Below, piece by piece: positions 44,607 to 55,301 of a DNA stretch of 64,000 bases (positions within the stretch are counted from its first letter, which is position 1; every line of letters begins with the position of its first letter). A program made the translations under genes and the position numbers. The DNA lies in contig CM035806.1 of assembly GCA_020466095.1 (NCBI GenBank), positions 127,404,393 through 127,468,392 on the forward strand, in the 5' to 3' direction. The notes under the pieces are model-generated. The model searched no databases. It was not told the origin of the DNA and was given only the letters and a program-made list of their open reading frames with translations. The DNA is from Chlorops oryzae (taxonomy: Eukaryota; Arthropoda; Insecta; Diptera; Chloropidae).

Positions 44607-45215
44607 TTATTGATTCATAAATTTGAAGTTTTGGTGATTGTTCATTATGGGCTGTATTTTTTTTTCGGATACCTGTGATTTTTCTGACTCTCTTGTCTTG
44701 GACCTTGTGATTACTTGCATAATGTTTTTATGTACCGCACCGATTTGTTTTATTTCTTCAAAGTCAATGCGTGACAGTGCGTCTGCACCGCAATTATCTC
44801 TTCCCTTTATGTACTCTACTACGAAGTCAAATTCTTCCAAATCTAACCGAATTCTAGATAGTTTGGATGAAGGGTTTTTGAGGGTGAATAGGTACGTGAG
44901 TGGTTTATGATCACTCTTAACAAGAAATTTTGTTCCGTAAACATAAGGTTTAAAGAAATTTATGGCCCAGTGTATGGCTGTGAGTTCTTGTTCAATTACA
45001 GATTTATTGCTCTCTCCTTTTGTAAATGTGCGTGATGCGATCGGTAGCTGAATACCATTATGATCCTGACTGAGCACTGCTCCACATTCTATCTTACTTG
45101 CGTCAGTTGTTATGCAGAATTGCTTGTCAAAATCTGGATATTGCAAAATTTTAGGTTTTAACAGTGAATTTTTCAGATAAATAAAGGCTTCGTCACATTC
45201 TTTTGTCCATAAAAA
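44607..45215 (-). pseudogene. Retrotransposon RNase H domain
   Basis: Contains FCITTDASKIECGAVLSQ (first Asp), a SVIEQELTAIHWAINFF segment (Glu), FLVKSDHKPLTYLF (Asp), and GRDNCGADALSRI at the end: the complete Ty3/gypsy RNase H motif set. The upstream junction to RT is shifted by one base in an A-run near 45220. The frame ends at 44607 while similarity to a connecting segment continues in another phase. Confidence 0.88.
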
Positions 45216-46077
45216 TTCAGAATTTTTTTTGTTAATCGTGTTAGGTGTATAGAATATTTTGAAAAGTGTTCTATAAATCTTCTATAATAGTTCACAAATG
45301 CAATGAAGCGGCGTGCCTCATCAGCGTTGGTTGGTTTAGGATAATTGAATACTTTATCAAATTTTGATTCATCAGGGAGTATTCCTTTGTCAGTACATTT
45401 GTGACCTAAGAAAGTTACTTCTGAATTAAAGAAAACACATTTTTCTGCATTTAATTTCAAATATGTTTTGCGGCAGATTTCAAACACTTCTTTAAGGTTT
45501 GAAATCATATGCTGCTCAGAACAACCTATTACAATCAGATCATCCATATACATGAATGACTTGCTTGGTCCTAAGCCTGTGAAGGCTAAAGACATCATAC
45601 GTTGGAACGAATTAGGGGCTATTTTGAGACCGAAAGGAAGTCTTTTGAATCGACAAGATCCTTGATTACTAGAAAAAGAGGTAATATCTCTTGAATTCTC
45701 ATCAAGCTCTATTTGATGAAATCCAGATAAAAGGTCTAGGCAGGAAAATAGTTTTGCTCTACCGAGCTGATCAAGGATGTCATAAATTCTCGGTAGTGGA
45801 AATTTGTCTGCCATAAGCCTTTTGTTTACCTGACGGTAATCGATAACGAGTCTCCATTTTTTTTCTTTACTGCCCGGTAATGACTTCTTCGGGACCAATA
45901 AAATAGGGCTGTTATATTCAGATGCAGACGGTTCTATTATTTCATCATCAATAAGTTTCTGTACATGTTTTTCTATTTCTGGTTTCTGAGACTGAGGTAA
46001 TCTGTAATTTTTTATATAAACAGGAGTGCTATCATTCAATTTTAAGTTTTGCTTATAAAAGTTATTGCATGTGACTT
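45173..46077 (-). pseudogene. Retrotransposon reverse transcriptase domain
   Basis: Includes WRLVIDYRQVNKRLMADKFP, FSCLDLLSGFHQIELDENSR (catalytic Asp), FKRLPFGLKIAPNSFQRMM, and SFMYMDDLIVIG with the YMDD active site, then VTFLGHKCTDKGI and RRFIAFVNYYRRFI. The N-terminal end at 46077 is cut by the inserted element; joining across it restores ISTDKVTCNNFYKQN. The frame is lost near 45220, so RNase H is out of phase. Confidence 0.92.
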
Positions 46078-46947
46078 CCCAGCAAACATTTACCCTTACT
46101 AAACAATTGGAAATAATTTGCGCCCGCAAACAAAAAGCTTGGATCCAAGTGTTGGAATTTATTTGGAATTCAAGTGTAAATAACCAAAACGGCTCCCTTT
46201 TTATTCAATTGAATTTGAGATTGGAAAACATATAAATCTAAGCAATCGAATTAAATATTTTCCAAGCCTAAACAAGCAGTACCAATCCGATGTAGGCGGG
46301 TTCAATCCCCGCTGCGGCGAGGGTTTTTTTTTTTTTTTTTCTTTCTAAATACTGAGGTAGATAATATAACATTTAAATAATATTTCAAAACTTAGAGGAA
46401 TATCTAGCTTTCATCCAAACATTTATGAAAAAATTAAAAAAAAATTTTTGAAAGCACATGTGTATGTATTACGTTTCTGACGACCGGATATGAACCTAAA
46501 TTTATAACTGCCAACTTCCTTTCTCCCCTCTAAGTGGAGTAAATTTTACCTCAGATATCTTTCTACGTCCCAATTTTTCCACAATCTTTTTTCGCCCGCC
46601 ACAGGAATCGAACTCGAGCCCTCCAGGTTGCGAATCGGAACACGCTTCAGTACGCTACCGAGAGATATCATTCGCGCGTGCTAGAATTAATATATAACCG
46701 TTCGAAAAAATCGAACTGTAGACGCCTCGTATGTATGTACGATATCTATATAACATACATATTATTTTGGGTGGATTTGCGAAGTACTTGAGAAATTCAA
46801 CGTTTCCCAAACACATTTGGAAAGCATTTGGGAAATGTTTGCGAATTTAATATAGCACATATATGCTTGGAAAAAGTTTGGAAAATTACTTGGAAACAAT
46901 TGAATAGTAAGCACCTTTGTAAAAAGCTTATGCAAATGTTTGCTGGG
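46078..46947. mobile_element. CCC...GGG element with tRNA-like modules (copy e)
   Basis: Ends cccagcaaacatttaccc and gcaaatgtttgctggg, with flanking tt (46076-46077 and 46948-46949). Removal restores the pol frame of the host retrotransposon exactly. Closely similar to copy b at 12006-12857 but with a shorter T-run after the B-box-like gcgggttcaatccccgc (46297-46313). Confidence 0.9.
46598..46668 (-). other. tRNA-like module
   Basis: Minus strand: ctctcggtagcgtactgaag (A-box-like, with a small deletion compared with copy b) and cgagttcgattcctgtggcg (B-box-like). The anticodon-loop position holds a CGC triplet, unlike copy b. Confidence 0.55.
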
Positions 46948-47712
46948 TTTATCTGTGCTGATTGCGAATGTGTCTGTATAGTCAGAACATAGTTTGAGAA
47001 GTGCTTTTCTGTATTGTAGCGGACAATTTTGGTTTACTTTATTTAAGATTATGGATTTTCTCTCTTCAGTTTCTACGGTAGACGAAACTGTAAGTACATT
47101 GTAATCATTTAAGCTTTCGGCTTTAATTTCATATTTTTCTAAGAATATGTTTTCATCGGTAGTATTAAGTATTTTCACATACGAAGTCTTACGGTTACTT
47201 ATTGTGTTTGACACGAAAATTCCTTTAGCTAATTCTTGAGTCGGGATTAAAAATTCGTTCTCGTCAAAATTTACTTTAATTTTTCTGACTACCTCTGATC
47301 TTGCTGGCAAAACAATGGTATCATGTTTTGGTGAGTCAAAAATTTCTGTGAAAATCTGTTTGTGAGTAAAATGTGGTCTTAATATTAACCAACTATTGCC
47401 ATATAGCTGATAATCAAGTACACAATTGAATTTTTTTATGAAATCATAGCCCACAATACCATCACAAGGTATTGGAAACGAATCATCGACGACATGAAAA
47501 ATGTGATTAAATTCAAAATTAGAAATAATAATTGAATTTTGCATACATCCAATAGTTAGAAGTGTTCCTTCTCCAATTCCATTTAATTTATATTTGTGAT
47601 TTGTGTTATTTCTGTTTAAGTCATTTACTAGTTTTTGCTTAATTATACATATATCGGAACCCGTATCCAGCAAATACATATGAGAGGAATTATTCGAAGA
47701 AGAATTCATCAA
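46948..47712 (-). pseudogene. Retrotransposon protease and pol N-terminus
   Basis: Begins near 47712. MYLLDTGSDICIIKQKLV is the retropepsin active site (DTG). A conserved DGIVGYDFIKKFNCVLDY segment follows, as in gypsy proteases. The linker toward RT (VNQNCPLQYRKALLKLCSDY) is intact up to ISTDK, where the inserted element breaks it. Open reading continues into the insert by chance (46762). Confidence 0.9.
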
Positions 47713-47750
47713 TACATAATTGCTTAGTTTAAGGTTGATATTAAGTATAG

Positions 47751-48315
47751 TTAGTGTTGATTGAATTCCCCCAACGATTGCTGGAGAACCGGCCCGTTTT
47801 CCGGCACCGATTCTAAAGCTCGTAGATTTTGTGCGCTTGGTCTTGAATTATTACCATTGGCGTTGTTATTATAGTTATTGTGCCCCCGGTAATTATTTCT
47901 TCCCCGATTATAGTTATTATTCCGATTACTGTTATTATTATTAGCATTATTATTATACTGATTATTGTAATGATTGTATTTACGGCCACGATAAGATCGA
48001 TTGTAATTTCCTCGACTTCTACCTCTAAAGTTTGGGGCGTTATGGCGCACATAATTAATGCTTTGTATTTCGTTATTTTCGGTTGAGAGCTCAAAAAATT
48101 TTGTGACTGCTTCTCCAATTGTCGTAAAATTACCCCCCTTCATGAGCAATCTAGTCTCTGCTGATCTAGCATTAGTAGACAAGGTTTTTACAGCAACATC
48201 TGTTGCATATTTAGATGCTATTAGAGGTGGTAGACCGTCTGCTATGTAAGCATTCTCAAGGTTTAAAGTTAAATTTTCTATTTCTTTAACAAACGTTGTA
48301 TTGTCTTTATTATTT
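47751..48315 (-). pseudogene. Retrotransposon gag, C-terminal part
   Basis: From the frame change near 48315 the sequence continues FVKEIENLTLNLENAYIADG, then AETRLLMKGGNF, and ends in an Arg/Gly/Asn/Tyr-rich RNA-binding tail (GRSRGNYNRSYRGRKYNHYN and repeats). There is no CCHC zinc knuckle, in keeping with several insect gypsy groups that use a basic RG-rich tail. Stop at 47751. Confidence 0.85.
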
Positions 48316-49027
48316 GTTTAACTGCTAACATTTTTGATGCTAAAGATTTTGCTGATTCTCCTTTTATAGATGATTGTAGGGCATTTTTAATGTCAGCTAT
48401 TGAATTTAAACTATTTATAATATTAAGAGCTCTACCTGTAACTTTAGTTTTAATGTATCTGAGTGCTATTGCCTCATGGGTTTCCTTTAGGGAATCTACT
48501 AAATCAAGAGAGTTAATAAAGGAGCTCAGCTTATCAGCTGTGCTATTAAACTCAGGTATGAGTTTTGAAATCAAATTTAAAAATTCTACTGGAGTCATTT
48601 TAGAATCTTGTGGCTTTGGAGGAGGATTTTCGGAATTGACTCTTTGTCCTTCTATTGCATCGATCGTCTCAATGTCAGTTTCTTGATCGTCCTCTTCCTC
48701 TATGAAAGAAAGATGTAATGATTTGTTATAGTCCTTTGGCACTTCACTTCTTATTTCTAATTTATTTAATACATAGCATAATTTGTCTTTCACTTCCTGA
48801 AAGAGTTTTTCAGCTTGCTCCCTATGTGTATCGGAAAGAATAGGTAGAAATGCATTAAGGGTGGCTGCAATTGTATTGTGCTGCAGTACTATATTATTAA
48901 GATGTTTTGCTTGAATCTGTTCAGAAGGTAAACTACTTTTATTCAAAGCTCTATAAGACTTATTGAATTCCTTAATAATTGATTGTAATTGAAAGTGTAA
49001 ATTATCCCATTTAGTTGGACTTGACAT
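48278..49027 (-). pseudogene. Retrotransposon gag, N-terminal part
   Basis: ATG at 49027. MSSPTKWDNLHFQLQSIIKE starts a helical capsid-like region. An acidic stretch EEEDDQETDIETIDAIEG precedes a second helical domain with LISKLIPEFNSTADKLSSF and AIALRYIKTKVTGRA, typical of gypsy capsids. The frame runs out at 48278 after a one-base shift near 48315; its C-terminus is in the next entry's frame. Confidence 0.85.
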
Positions 49028-49042
49028 TGGTATAGTATGTTT

Positions 49043-49273
49043 TTAGACTGTAGTTGTATACTTCTTTTTAAGACTTTTATGAAAAATTTTATAGATCTTA
49101 TAAAAAAACTGTACCACAACCACAAACGTGCATATATATAAACATATTTTGATGTCAATATTAACTATTGAGGATTGAGGTACTTTAATTTCATTAATAA
49201 TGTCTCCCAAATTTTCAGTTTTTTGATTCTTATCGAACATTGTGAGATAATAAATGGCTGCGTTCATTGACAA
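49043..49273 (-). CDS. Small leader ORF with predicted membrane segment
   Basis: A 76-codon frame that stops 15 bp before the gag ATG. Residues about 41-62 (IKICLYICTFVVVVQFFYKI) form one hydrophobic helix followed by a basic tail HKSLKKKY, suggesting a single-pass membrane peptide if it is translated. I do not recognise a family. It lies in the retrotransposon leader, so it could be an upstream ORF affecting gag translation, or chance. Confidence 0.4.
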   Translation of the reverse strand: MSMNAAIYYLTMFDKNQKTENLGDIINEIKVPQSSIVNIDIKICLYICTFVVVVQFFYKIYKIFHKSLKKKYTTTV

Positions 49274-49739
49274 AGTAAAGGTAAATCAACAAAGAGCACA
49301 AAGAATGCATCCAAATATGTCAGTCAGTGTAACAGTCGTTTATGTGACAGTAAAAATTTTCTTTTTCATTTATTTATTTTTGTTTTTCTGTTTAAAAATA
49401 CAGTAGAATCTCGCAAAAGTTACCGCTCGAATGAGTTAAACGCTTGGTTAAGTTAATCGAATTTCAGCGCCCACGTAGCGTTCTAAAAAGTTAATTTTGG
49501 CGTTAACTTTTCTGAGCGTAATTTTTTTTCTTTTCCTTTTTTTCCTTAAATCAACCCTATTTCATGTGTATTACGTGGAATAGCGAAGAAAAACAAAAGA
49601 AGACAACGCAAATCATAACGGTAGCACTTAAAAGTGCCAAATTCGATCGAAGCGTGCAGCCTTATTGTGAAATAGGAGTTGTGCGCGAGTAGATCTTGTG
49701 TATGTAAAATAACACTGTGCTAGTTTTTAGGACAAAAAA

Positions 49740-50443
49740 ATTTGTTCATCGTGCAAACTGGCGCAGTCGGGTCCGGCTCGGTCCCCCGAGCACAACAGTA
49801 CCAAGCACTAGTCTAGGTTAGCTCGATTTTGCGAAATATTCAACTTTTTTTGCCAACATTTCACTGTTAATTTTTCAGTTATATTTTTTCAATTTTAAAG
49901 GCTTTGGACGCTCTTTTAAAGTTTGTTCACTAAGCCAGACTGAAACACAAGTATCATTTAACACAATTAATTCAATTTACTCAATCAAAGGCACGTTATA
50001 TTGGTCTTTTTTTTTGTTGAAATTTTACGAATTTCCTAACATTACCCTAAATGTATGCTATAAATTATATTAAAGTCGAAATATTCAAATGTTAAAATCA
50101 TAAAATTAAATGTTCCTGATTTCGTTTGATTTCTGTAAAATTTTGAAAAGCATACTTTTGTGATGACAAACGAAATTTTTGCCAAAAATGGCCTTAGATG
50201 TTGCATTTGATTGGTGTTTTTAGACTGCAATTGTATTATATGTGTATCTACAACAAATTAATGTGAGAATATTGCCTGTAGCCATTATAATTAAAAAGAT
50301 ACGATTTAAAATTCGATAGTGCTAAAGGTGGCCGAAACTGGTGAATATTTTGCAATCTAGAGCCAACTTCTACTATCGGCTATTACCGTTGTACTCTGGG
50401 GTGTCAGCCCGACCCGAATGCACCAATTTGCATGATGAACAAT
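49740..50443. mobile_element. TIR element, left copy
   Basis: Starts gttcatcgtgcaaactggcg and ends with a diverged complement tttgcatgatgaac (50430-50443), so it has inverted ends of about 55 bp, GC-rich compared with the surroundings. The same element is present inverted at 51985-52595, which makes the region a large foldback. Confidence 0.7.
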
Positions 50444-51984
50444 TTTTTCTTCTCGATAAACAAGCGCTTCGTCTTTGAAACTACACAGTTCGATTGCATT
50501 GCTTTTTTCACAATGCTGCCACTTTAATTATTTAGCTTTCCTGACATATCGATTCATAAAAAAGCATGCATTTATTATGGTATAGTTAACCAATGTGCTT
50601 TATTTTGAAAATTAATGCAAAACCATATTTACAAAACAGAACTTCATTTACCTTCAAACAAATATACCATTGAACGGCCTTTTTTTGCTGGAGTAAGCTC
50701 AGTTTTTTTCAGAATCGTGTAATTATGCGGGATTTAAACCAATATTTAACTAAATATAGTGTAGCAAAAAGCAAACATTTTCCGTTGCCCTTCAAATGAG
50801 GATTCACCAAGTTTGTGCGATTCAGACGACAACTGAAATTCTTCAGAGCTTATCTTATCATGGTAAATCCACATATACTGATTCTGATAGCCTGATATTT
50901 TGTTAAAGTCTCTAGAAAAAATACGAGATTATTGAGAAGGTTTATTTTAAATCACGCAAGATTGTTAAAACTGCTAATTTTCTTCTATTATAGCTCTATG
51001 AAGTATTTGTGAGGCATCGTTGAGCCGTTTTTTTTTTTGACAATGGAGAACGAGTCCTTTGTCATTCCGTGCGGAGCTTCCTCTTCCGATTAACGAGAGT
51101 TTGGATGGATTAACCTGTTTTATTCGGATTTTTATGGGTAGTTTGGGCAGTGAAAGTTGCATTGGATGCTGCTTTTATTAAAGTGACTCTAAGTGGCTGT
51201 ATGGACGAGTAGATTAGTGATTTTGAGTTAAGCTGTGTTGCACGGCTTAAGTGGGTACTTACCTGTAGGTTGGTTACCCGCAGGAGACAAATTCGAAGCT
51301 GCCTTCCTCTTGATGTTATCAATCGAGATCCCCACAAGGTGTGTTCTGCGTTGAAATCGCCAGCCACCAGAAAACGGTCACCTAATGTATTAGAGAATTG
51401 AAGAAACATTTCTGTACGAATCGAAAACTTAGGGGGGCAATATACAGCGGAGAGAATGGCTTTCTCGTATGATTCTTCAACACAGATAAATGTTGCTTGC
51501 AGGTCATTTTAATCGCGCATTATACGGTTTTTTTTAAGATACCCGTTCCACCATGCGCTTTCCCATCAGGGTGATTGGTATTGTAAAATATATATCCATT
51601 GAGTTTAAAGTTTGTTTTGATGGCCAGATGAGTCTCTGAGATGAGCATTATGTCGATATTATGGCACTGTAGAAATATAGCTAGTTCATTTTTATGTTGC
51701 TTTACGCCATTTGCGTTCGAGTGACAAATATTCAATTCATAAATTTCTGGTAGACAGCAATTGTATTATTTGTGAATTAGAATTTTGAGGGATTTAGCTC
51801 TTATTCACAAAATTTAATAAATCATTCTAGTTTCGGCAGTAAATAGATGTGAGATCATAGTATTCGGAAAAATTTCAATTGGGTCGCTCATAGGCTATTG
51901 AGTCGACCGCCTCTTGTCATCCTCTGGGACGATCCTCTGTTCCCTTACGTGTCTCCGTCGAGATCTTCCTTCTGTTCTTAACAG
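50444..51984 (-). pseudogene. Jockey-type non-LTR endonuclease fragment
   Basis: Minus-strand pieces at 51520-51735 (NICHSNANGVKQHKNELAIF, then ISETHLAIK and HPDGKAHGGTGIL) and at 51110-51409 (LVAGDFNAEHTLWGSR) match the apurinic-type endonuclease that starts jockey-like ORF2 proteins. Catalytic N, E-T-H and G-D-F-N residues are visible. There is one frame change between the pieces and no RT after it. Unusually for a non-LTR copy, the front of ORF2 survives and the back is missing. Confidence 0.8.
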
Positions 51985-52595
51985 ATAGTAGAAGTTGGCT
52001 CTTGATTGCAAAATATTCACCATTTTCGGCCACCTTCAGCACTATCGAATTTTAAATCGTATTTTTTCAATTATAATGGCTACAGGCATTATTCTCACAT
52101 TAATTTATTGCAGATACACATATGATACAATTGCAATCTAAAAACGCCAATCAAATGCAATATCTAAGGCCATTTTTGGCACAAATTTCATTTGTCATCA
52201 TAAAAGTATGCTTTACAAAATTTTACAGAAGTCAAACGAAATCAGGAACATTTAATTTGATGATTTTAACATTTTAATATTTCGAATTTAATAAAATTTA
52301 TAGCATACATTTAGGGTAATGTTAGAAAATGCGAAAAAATTTGAAAAAAAAAAAACAATAGAACGTGCCTTTGATTGAGTAAATTGATTTAATTGTCTGG
52401 CTTAGTTAACCAACTTTTAAAGAGCGTCCAAAGCCTTTAAAATTGAAAAAATATAACTGAAAAATTAACAGTGAAATGTTGGCAAAAAATTTTGAATATT
52501 TCGCAAACTCGAGCTAACCTAGACTAGTGCTTGGTACTGTTGTACTCGGGGGACCGAGCCGGACCCGACTGCGCCGGTTTGCACGATGAACATTT
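51985..52595. mobile_element. TIR element, right (inverted) copy
   Basis: Complement of 49740-50385, ending gcgccggtttgcacgatgaac near 52592. Its inner end is truncated at about 51985. Confidence 0.7.
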
Positions 52596-53429
52596 TTTCG
52601 ACTACCAGAGTGTAATTATAAATATGGTTTAAATCAAAAGATTTAAATAAAATAAGCATGTTATGTTTGCAAAAATAGATTTTTATGCATGTAGTCCCTA
52701 TTTCTTTAATTTTTTTCGATTTTGAAAAAAAATTTGGAAAAGTTAATAATTCGGAAAAGTTAATTACCCCTGGGACAAATCGATTAACTTTTGCGAGATT
52801 CTACTGTAATGTAATTAGAAGTGTTTTTTTTTTTTGTATAATCTGTCTACATTTTGATTTCATATCCGTAAATAGAATTAAGTTCAATTTAAAAAAAAAT
52901 ATCTACAATTTTTAAACCTGATGTTTAGTTGGCATCCATATTGATGGCAGCTTCATGTTGCTGATGACTATCTTGATGTTAAATTGGGATCGATGTTGGT
53001 GACAGCTTTATGTTGTTGATGATTGTCTTGCTCGCTATGAACACTGCATCGTCACTTTTAGCTCCACTATTTGTATTGCAGCTGTATTTTTCTTTATTGT
53101 TTGTATTTTGTCCTTTTAATTTTGTTTATTTTGCTTATATTTTTTTTATTTTTATTTTGTCAAGCACTAAGAATTTCAATAAGTTCATCTGCAGTCAATT
53201 GAATTTCTTCTTGACTTTGGGATTCGTTGTTACTTTTTAAAACTGTTTTAAAATATTTCATCAACTCGTATTCCACTGTATCCTCAATAACGTTTTCTTT
53301 AATTAGGAAGTTTACAAATTCCGATTCAAAATCCATTATATAAAAGCGTTTATGATATTTGTCCCAATGTTGGCACCATTTATTTAATGTCTAATTTATT
53401 TGAATTAACGGTTTATTTTAATTTCCAAG

Positions 53430-53446
53430 TTTGGCAAGGATCGCCA
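53430..53446 (-). promoter_or_regulatory. Primer-binding site, tRNA-Arg-like
   Basis: Directly after the LTR end (…aattaca) the minus strand reads tggcgatccttgcc. The tggcga start matches the 3' end complement used by 412/mdg1-type elements (tRNA-Arg). Confidence 0.65.
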
Positions 53447-53530
53447 TGTAATTAAAAGTCTTTTGGTTGATTTGTTTTAGTTTACTTTATTTATTTTTAG
53501 TTTTAAAATCATAGTTGATTCTCTGAGACA
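53447..53530 (-). repeat. 5' LTR fragment (84 bp)
   Basis: Nearly identical to the last 84 bp of the 3' LTR (42466-42549), with one visible substitution (ttggctg/ttggttg). The remaining 460 bp of the LTR are absent; sequence above 53530 is unrelated. Confidence 0.85.
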
Positions 53531-55301
53531 GTACACATGGAAAAAACATATCGTCTAAAAGTACCTTTAGTAGTTATAAACTTTTTGGTTACATTACTTC
53601 AACCTACAATTCTCATAAGCATTATGCGGATTAACATATAACACGTAACAAAATTGTCCGAAAATTTCCTTGCAATTTTTCACTCGACACGTTTAATATA
53701 TATATATATGTAAGTACAGTGGTCGTCCAATATAACGAATCTTATGTTGCACGGCTTGTTCGTAACTTCGAAAAATTCGTTATATTGGACAGTAAATTTT
53801 GCACCAAAATCTTCCATTTTCAGGCAATAACAAGCTTTTATTAAAAAAAAAGGACCCGTTTACACAGATTCAGTTAAAAAACAAGTAAAAAAGCTAAAGT
53901 CGGTCAAGCCCGACTTTGAAATACCCAGCGTCCCGACATTATGAGCGCACTATGTTTTGCTTCTCCATTTGTGGGCGTGGCAGTGGGAGGGCAAAATAAA
54001 TTATTTCCCTACACCTTTCATTCGCCTTGGTGAACCTATGTTGCGAATTTGAAGCTTCTACGCCTTTTACTTCGGAAGTTACGAAAAATCTTCATTTGTG
54101 GGCGTGGCAGTGGGCGGGCCAATTAAAAATTTTTCCTACACCTTTCATTCGCCTTGGTGAACCTATGTTGCGAATTTGAAGCTTCTACGCCATTTACTGC
54201 GGAAGTTACGAAAAATCTTTATTTGTGGGCGTGGCAGTGGGCGGGCCACAAAAAATTTTTCCTACAAATTTCATTTGCCTTGGTGAACCTATGTTGCGAA
54301 TTCGAAGCTTCTACGCGTTACGAAAAATCTTCATTTGTGGGCGTGGCAGGGGGCGGGCCAGTTAAATTTTTCCCCACACCTTTCATTTGCCTTGGTCAAC
54401 CTATGTTGCGAATTTGAAGCGTCTACGCCAATTAATTCGGAAGGTACGAAAAATCTCCATTTGTGGGCGTGGCATTGGGCGGGCCATATAAATTTTTTTC
54501 CTACACCTTTCATTCGCCTTGGTCAACCTGTGTTGCCAATTTGAAGCTTCTACGCCTTTTACTTCACAAGTTACGATAAGCCCTTATTTGTGGGCTTATT
54601 TGTGGGCGTGGCTCACGGAGGGCGGCGTCCATTTTTTTTCAGGATATGTCCCTTTTCGTAATTTACGAGTACACCAAATATCAATGGAATGTGTTGAGTG
54701 GTTCGCAAGTTACAAGCATTTTACTGAAAACACATTATATTCATTTGTGGGCGTGGCAGTGGGCGCATGTCTCCCATTTTTACTTAGGATCATACTCGGA
54801 TCCCGATATACCTGTGTGCCAAATTTCGACTTGATTGGTCCAGCCGTTTCGGAGGAGATCCGACCACGGACAGACGGACGGACGGACAGACGGACATGTC
54901 TAAATCGATTCAGTTTTTGATCCTGATCATTTCTATATATATATGTCTACGAGCCCTAACCACTATTAATTCGTACAGCATGGTATTTTAATGTAATTCA
55001 ATTTTTAAATCAAATTTTCGCATTCAAAGCCTTTTGATAGTACTCAATGTCCATTACCTATGGATAAGTTGATCAATTGTGCAAATAAAAAAGACAACAA
55101 CAAAAACCAATAACAACAATTCCAACCGAAAAAAAATTTATTTATTCGCCACATGTTTTTTTTACGTACATTCACCAAATTTTTAAGAAAAAGCGAGGAG
55201 AATAGAACTAAAAAGTGAGCAAACAACATGCTCCGTTATTCGTGTTCGATTTGCCAGTTTTCATAAGTTTGTTTGACATTTCGTTCGTTAATTGTCCCAA
55301 G

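Larger units (their letters stand above)
49401..52806. mobile_element. pogo/Tigger-like element with internal inverted copies
   Basis: Ends cagtagaatctcgcaaaagt and its exact complement, flanked by TA (49399-49400 and 52807-52808). Subterminal regions repeat agttaa/ttaactttt words. Inside lie two inverted copies of another element (49740-50443 and about 51985-52595) and a non-LTR endonuclease fragment. Its own transposase is not recognisable. It sits in the leader of the LTR retrotransposon. Confidence 0.85.
42466..53530 (-). mobile_element. 412/mdg1-like Ty3/gypsy LTR retrotransposon
   Basis: Minus-strand order: LTR fragment, primer-binding site, small ORF, gag, protease, RT, RNase H, integrase, polypurine tract, full LTR. 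It has no env gene, because only about 240 bp separate the integrase stop from the polypurine tract. Two elements interrupt it: a pogo-like element in the leader (49401-52806) and a CCC...GGG element between protease and RT (46078-46947). One-base frame changes occur near 48315, near 45220 and near 44600. The tRNA-Arg-like primer site and RT motifs suggest the 412/mdg1 branch. Confidence 0.9.

Noticed and set aside
10443..46668. Functional tRNA genes at the A-box/B-box matches
   Set aside because: None has a paired acceptor stem and several lack a pairable anticodon arm; they recur inside transposons.
47813..48118. An Ile/Thr-rich protein at the gag tail
   Set aside because: An alternative-frame reading of the Asn/Arg-rich gag tail; the plus-strand frame at 47880-48086 is likewise a shadow.
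49786..49800. A gypsy primer-binding site at ctggcgcagtcggg
   Set aside because: It lies inside an inserted DNA element, in its inverted ends; the real primer site is next to the LTR at 53446.
54154..54920. Repeated open frames with EFEAST and WAWQWAG words
   Set aside because: These are translations of the tandem 105-bp mini-me unit, open in several frames because of its composition.
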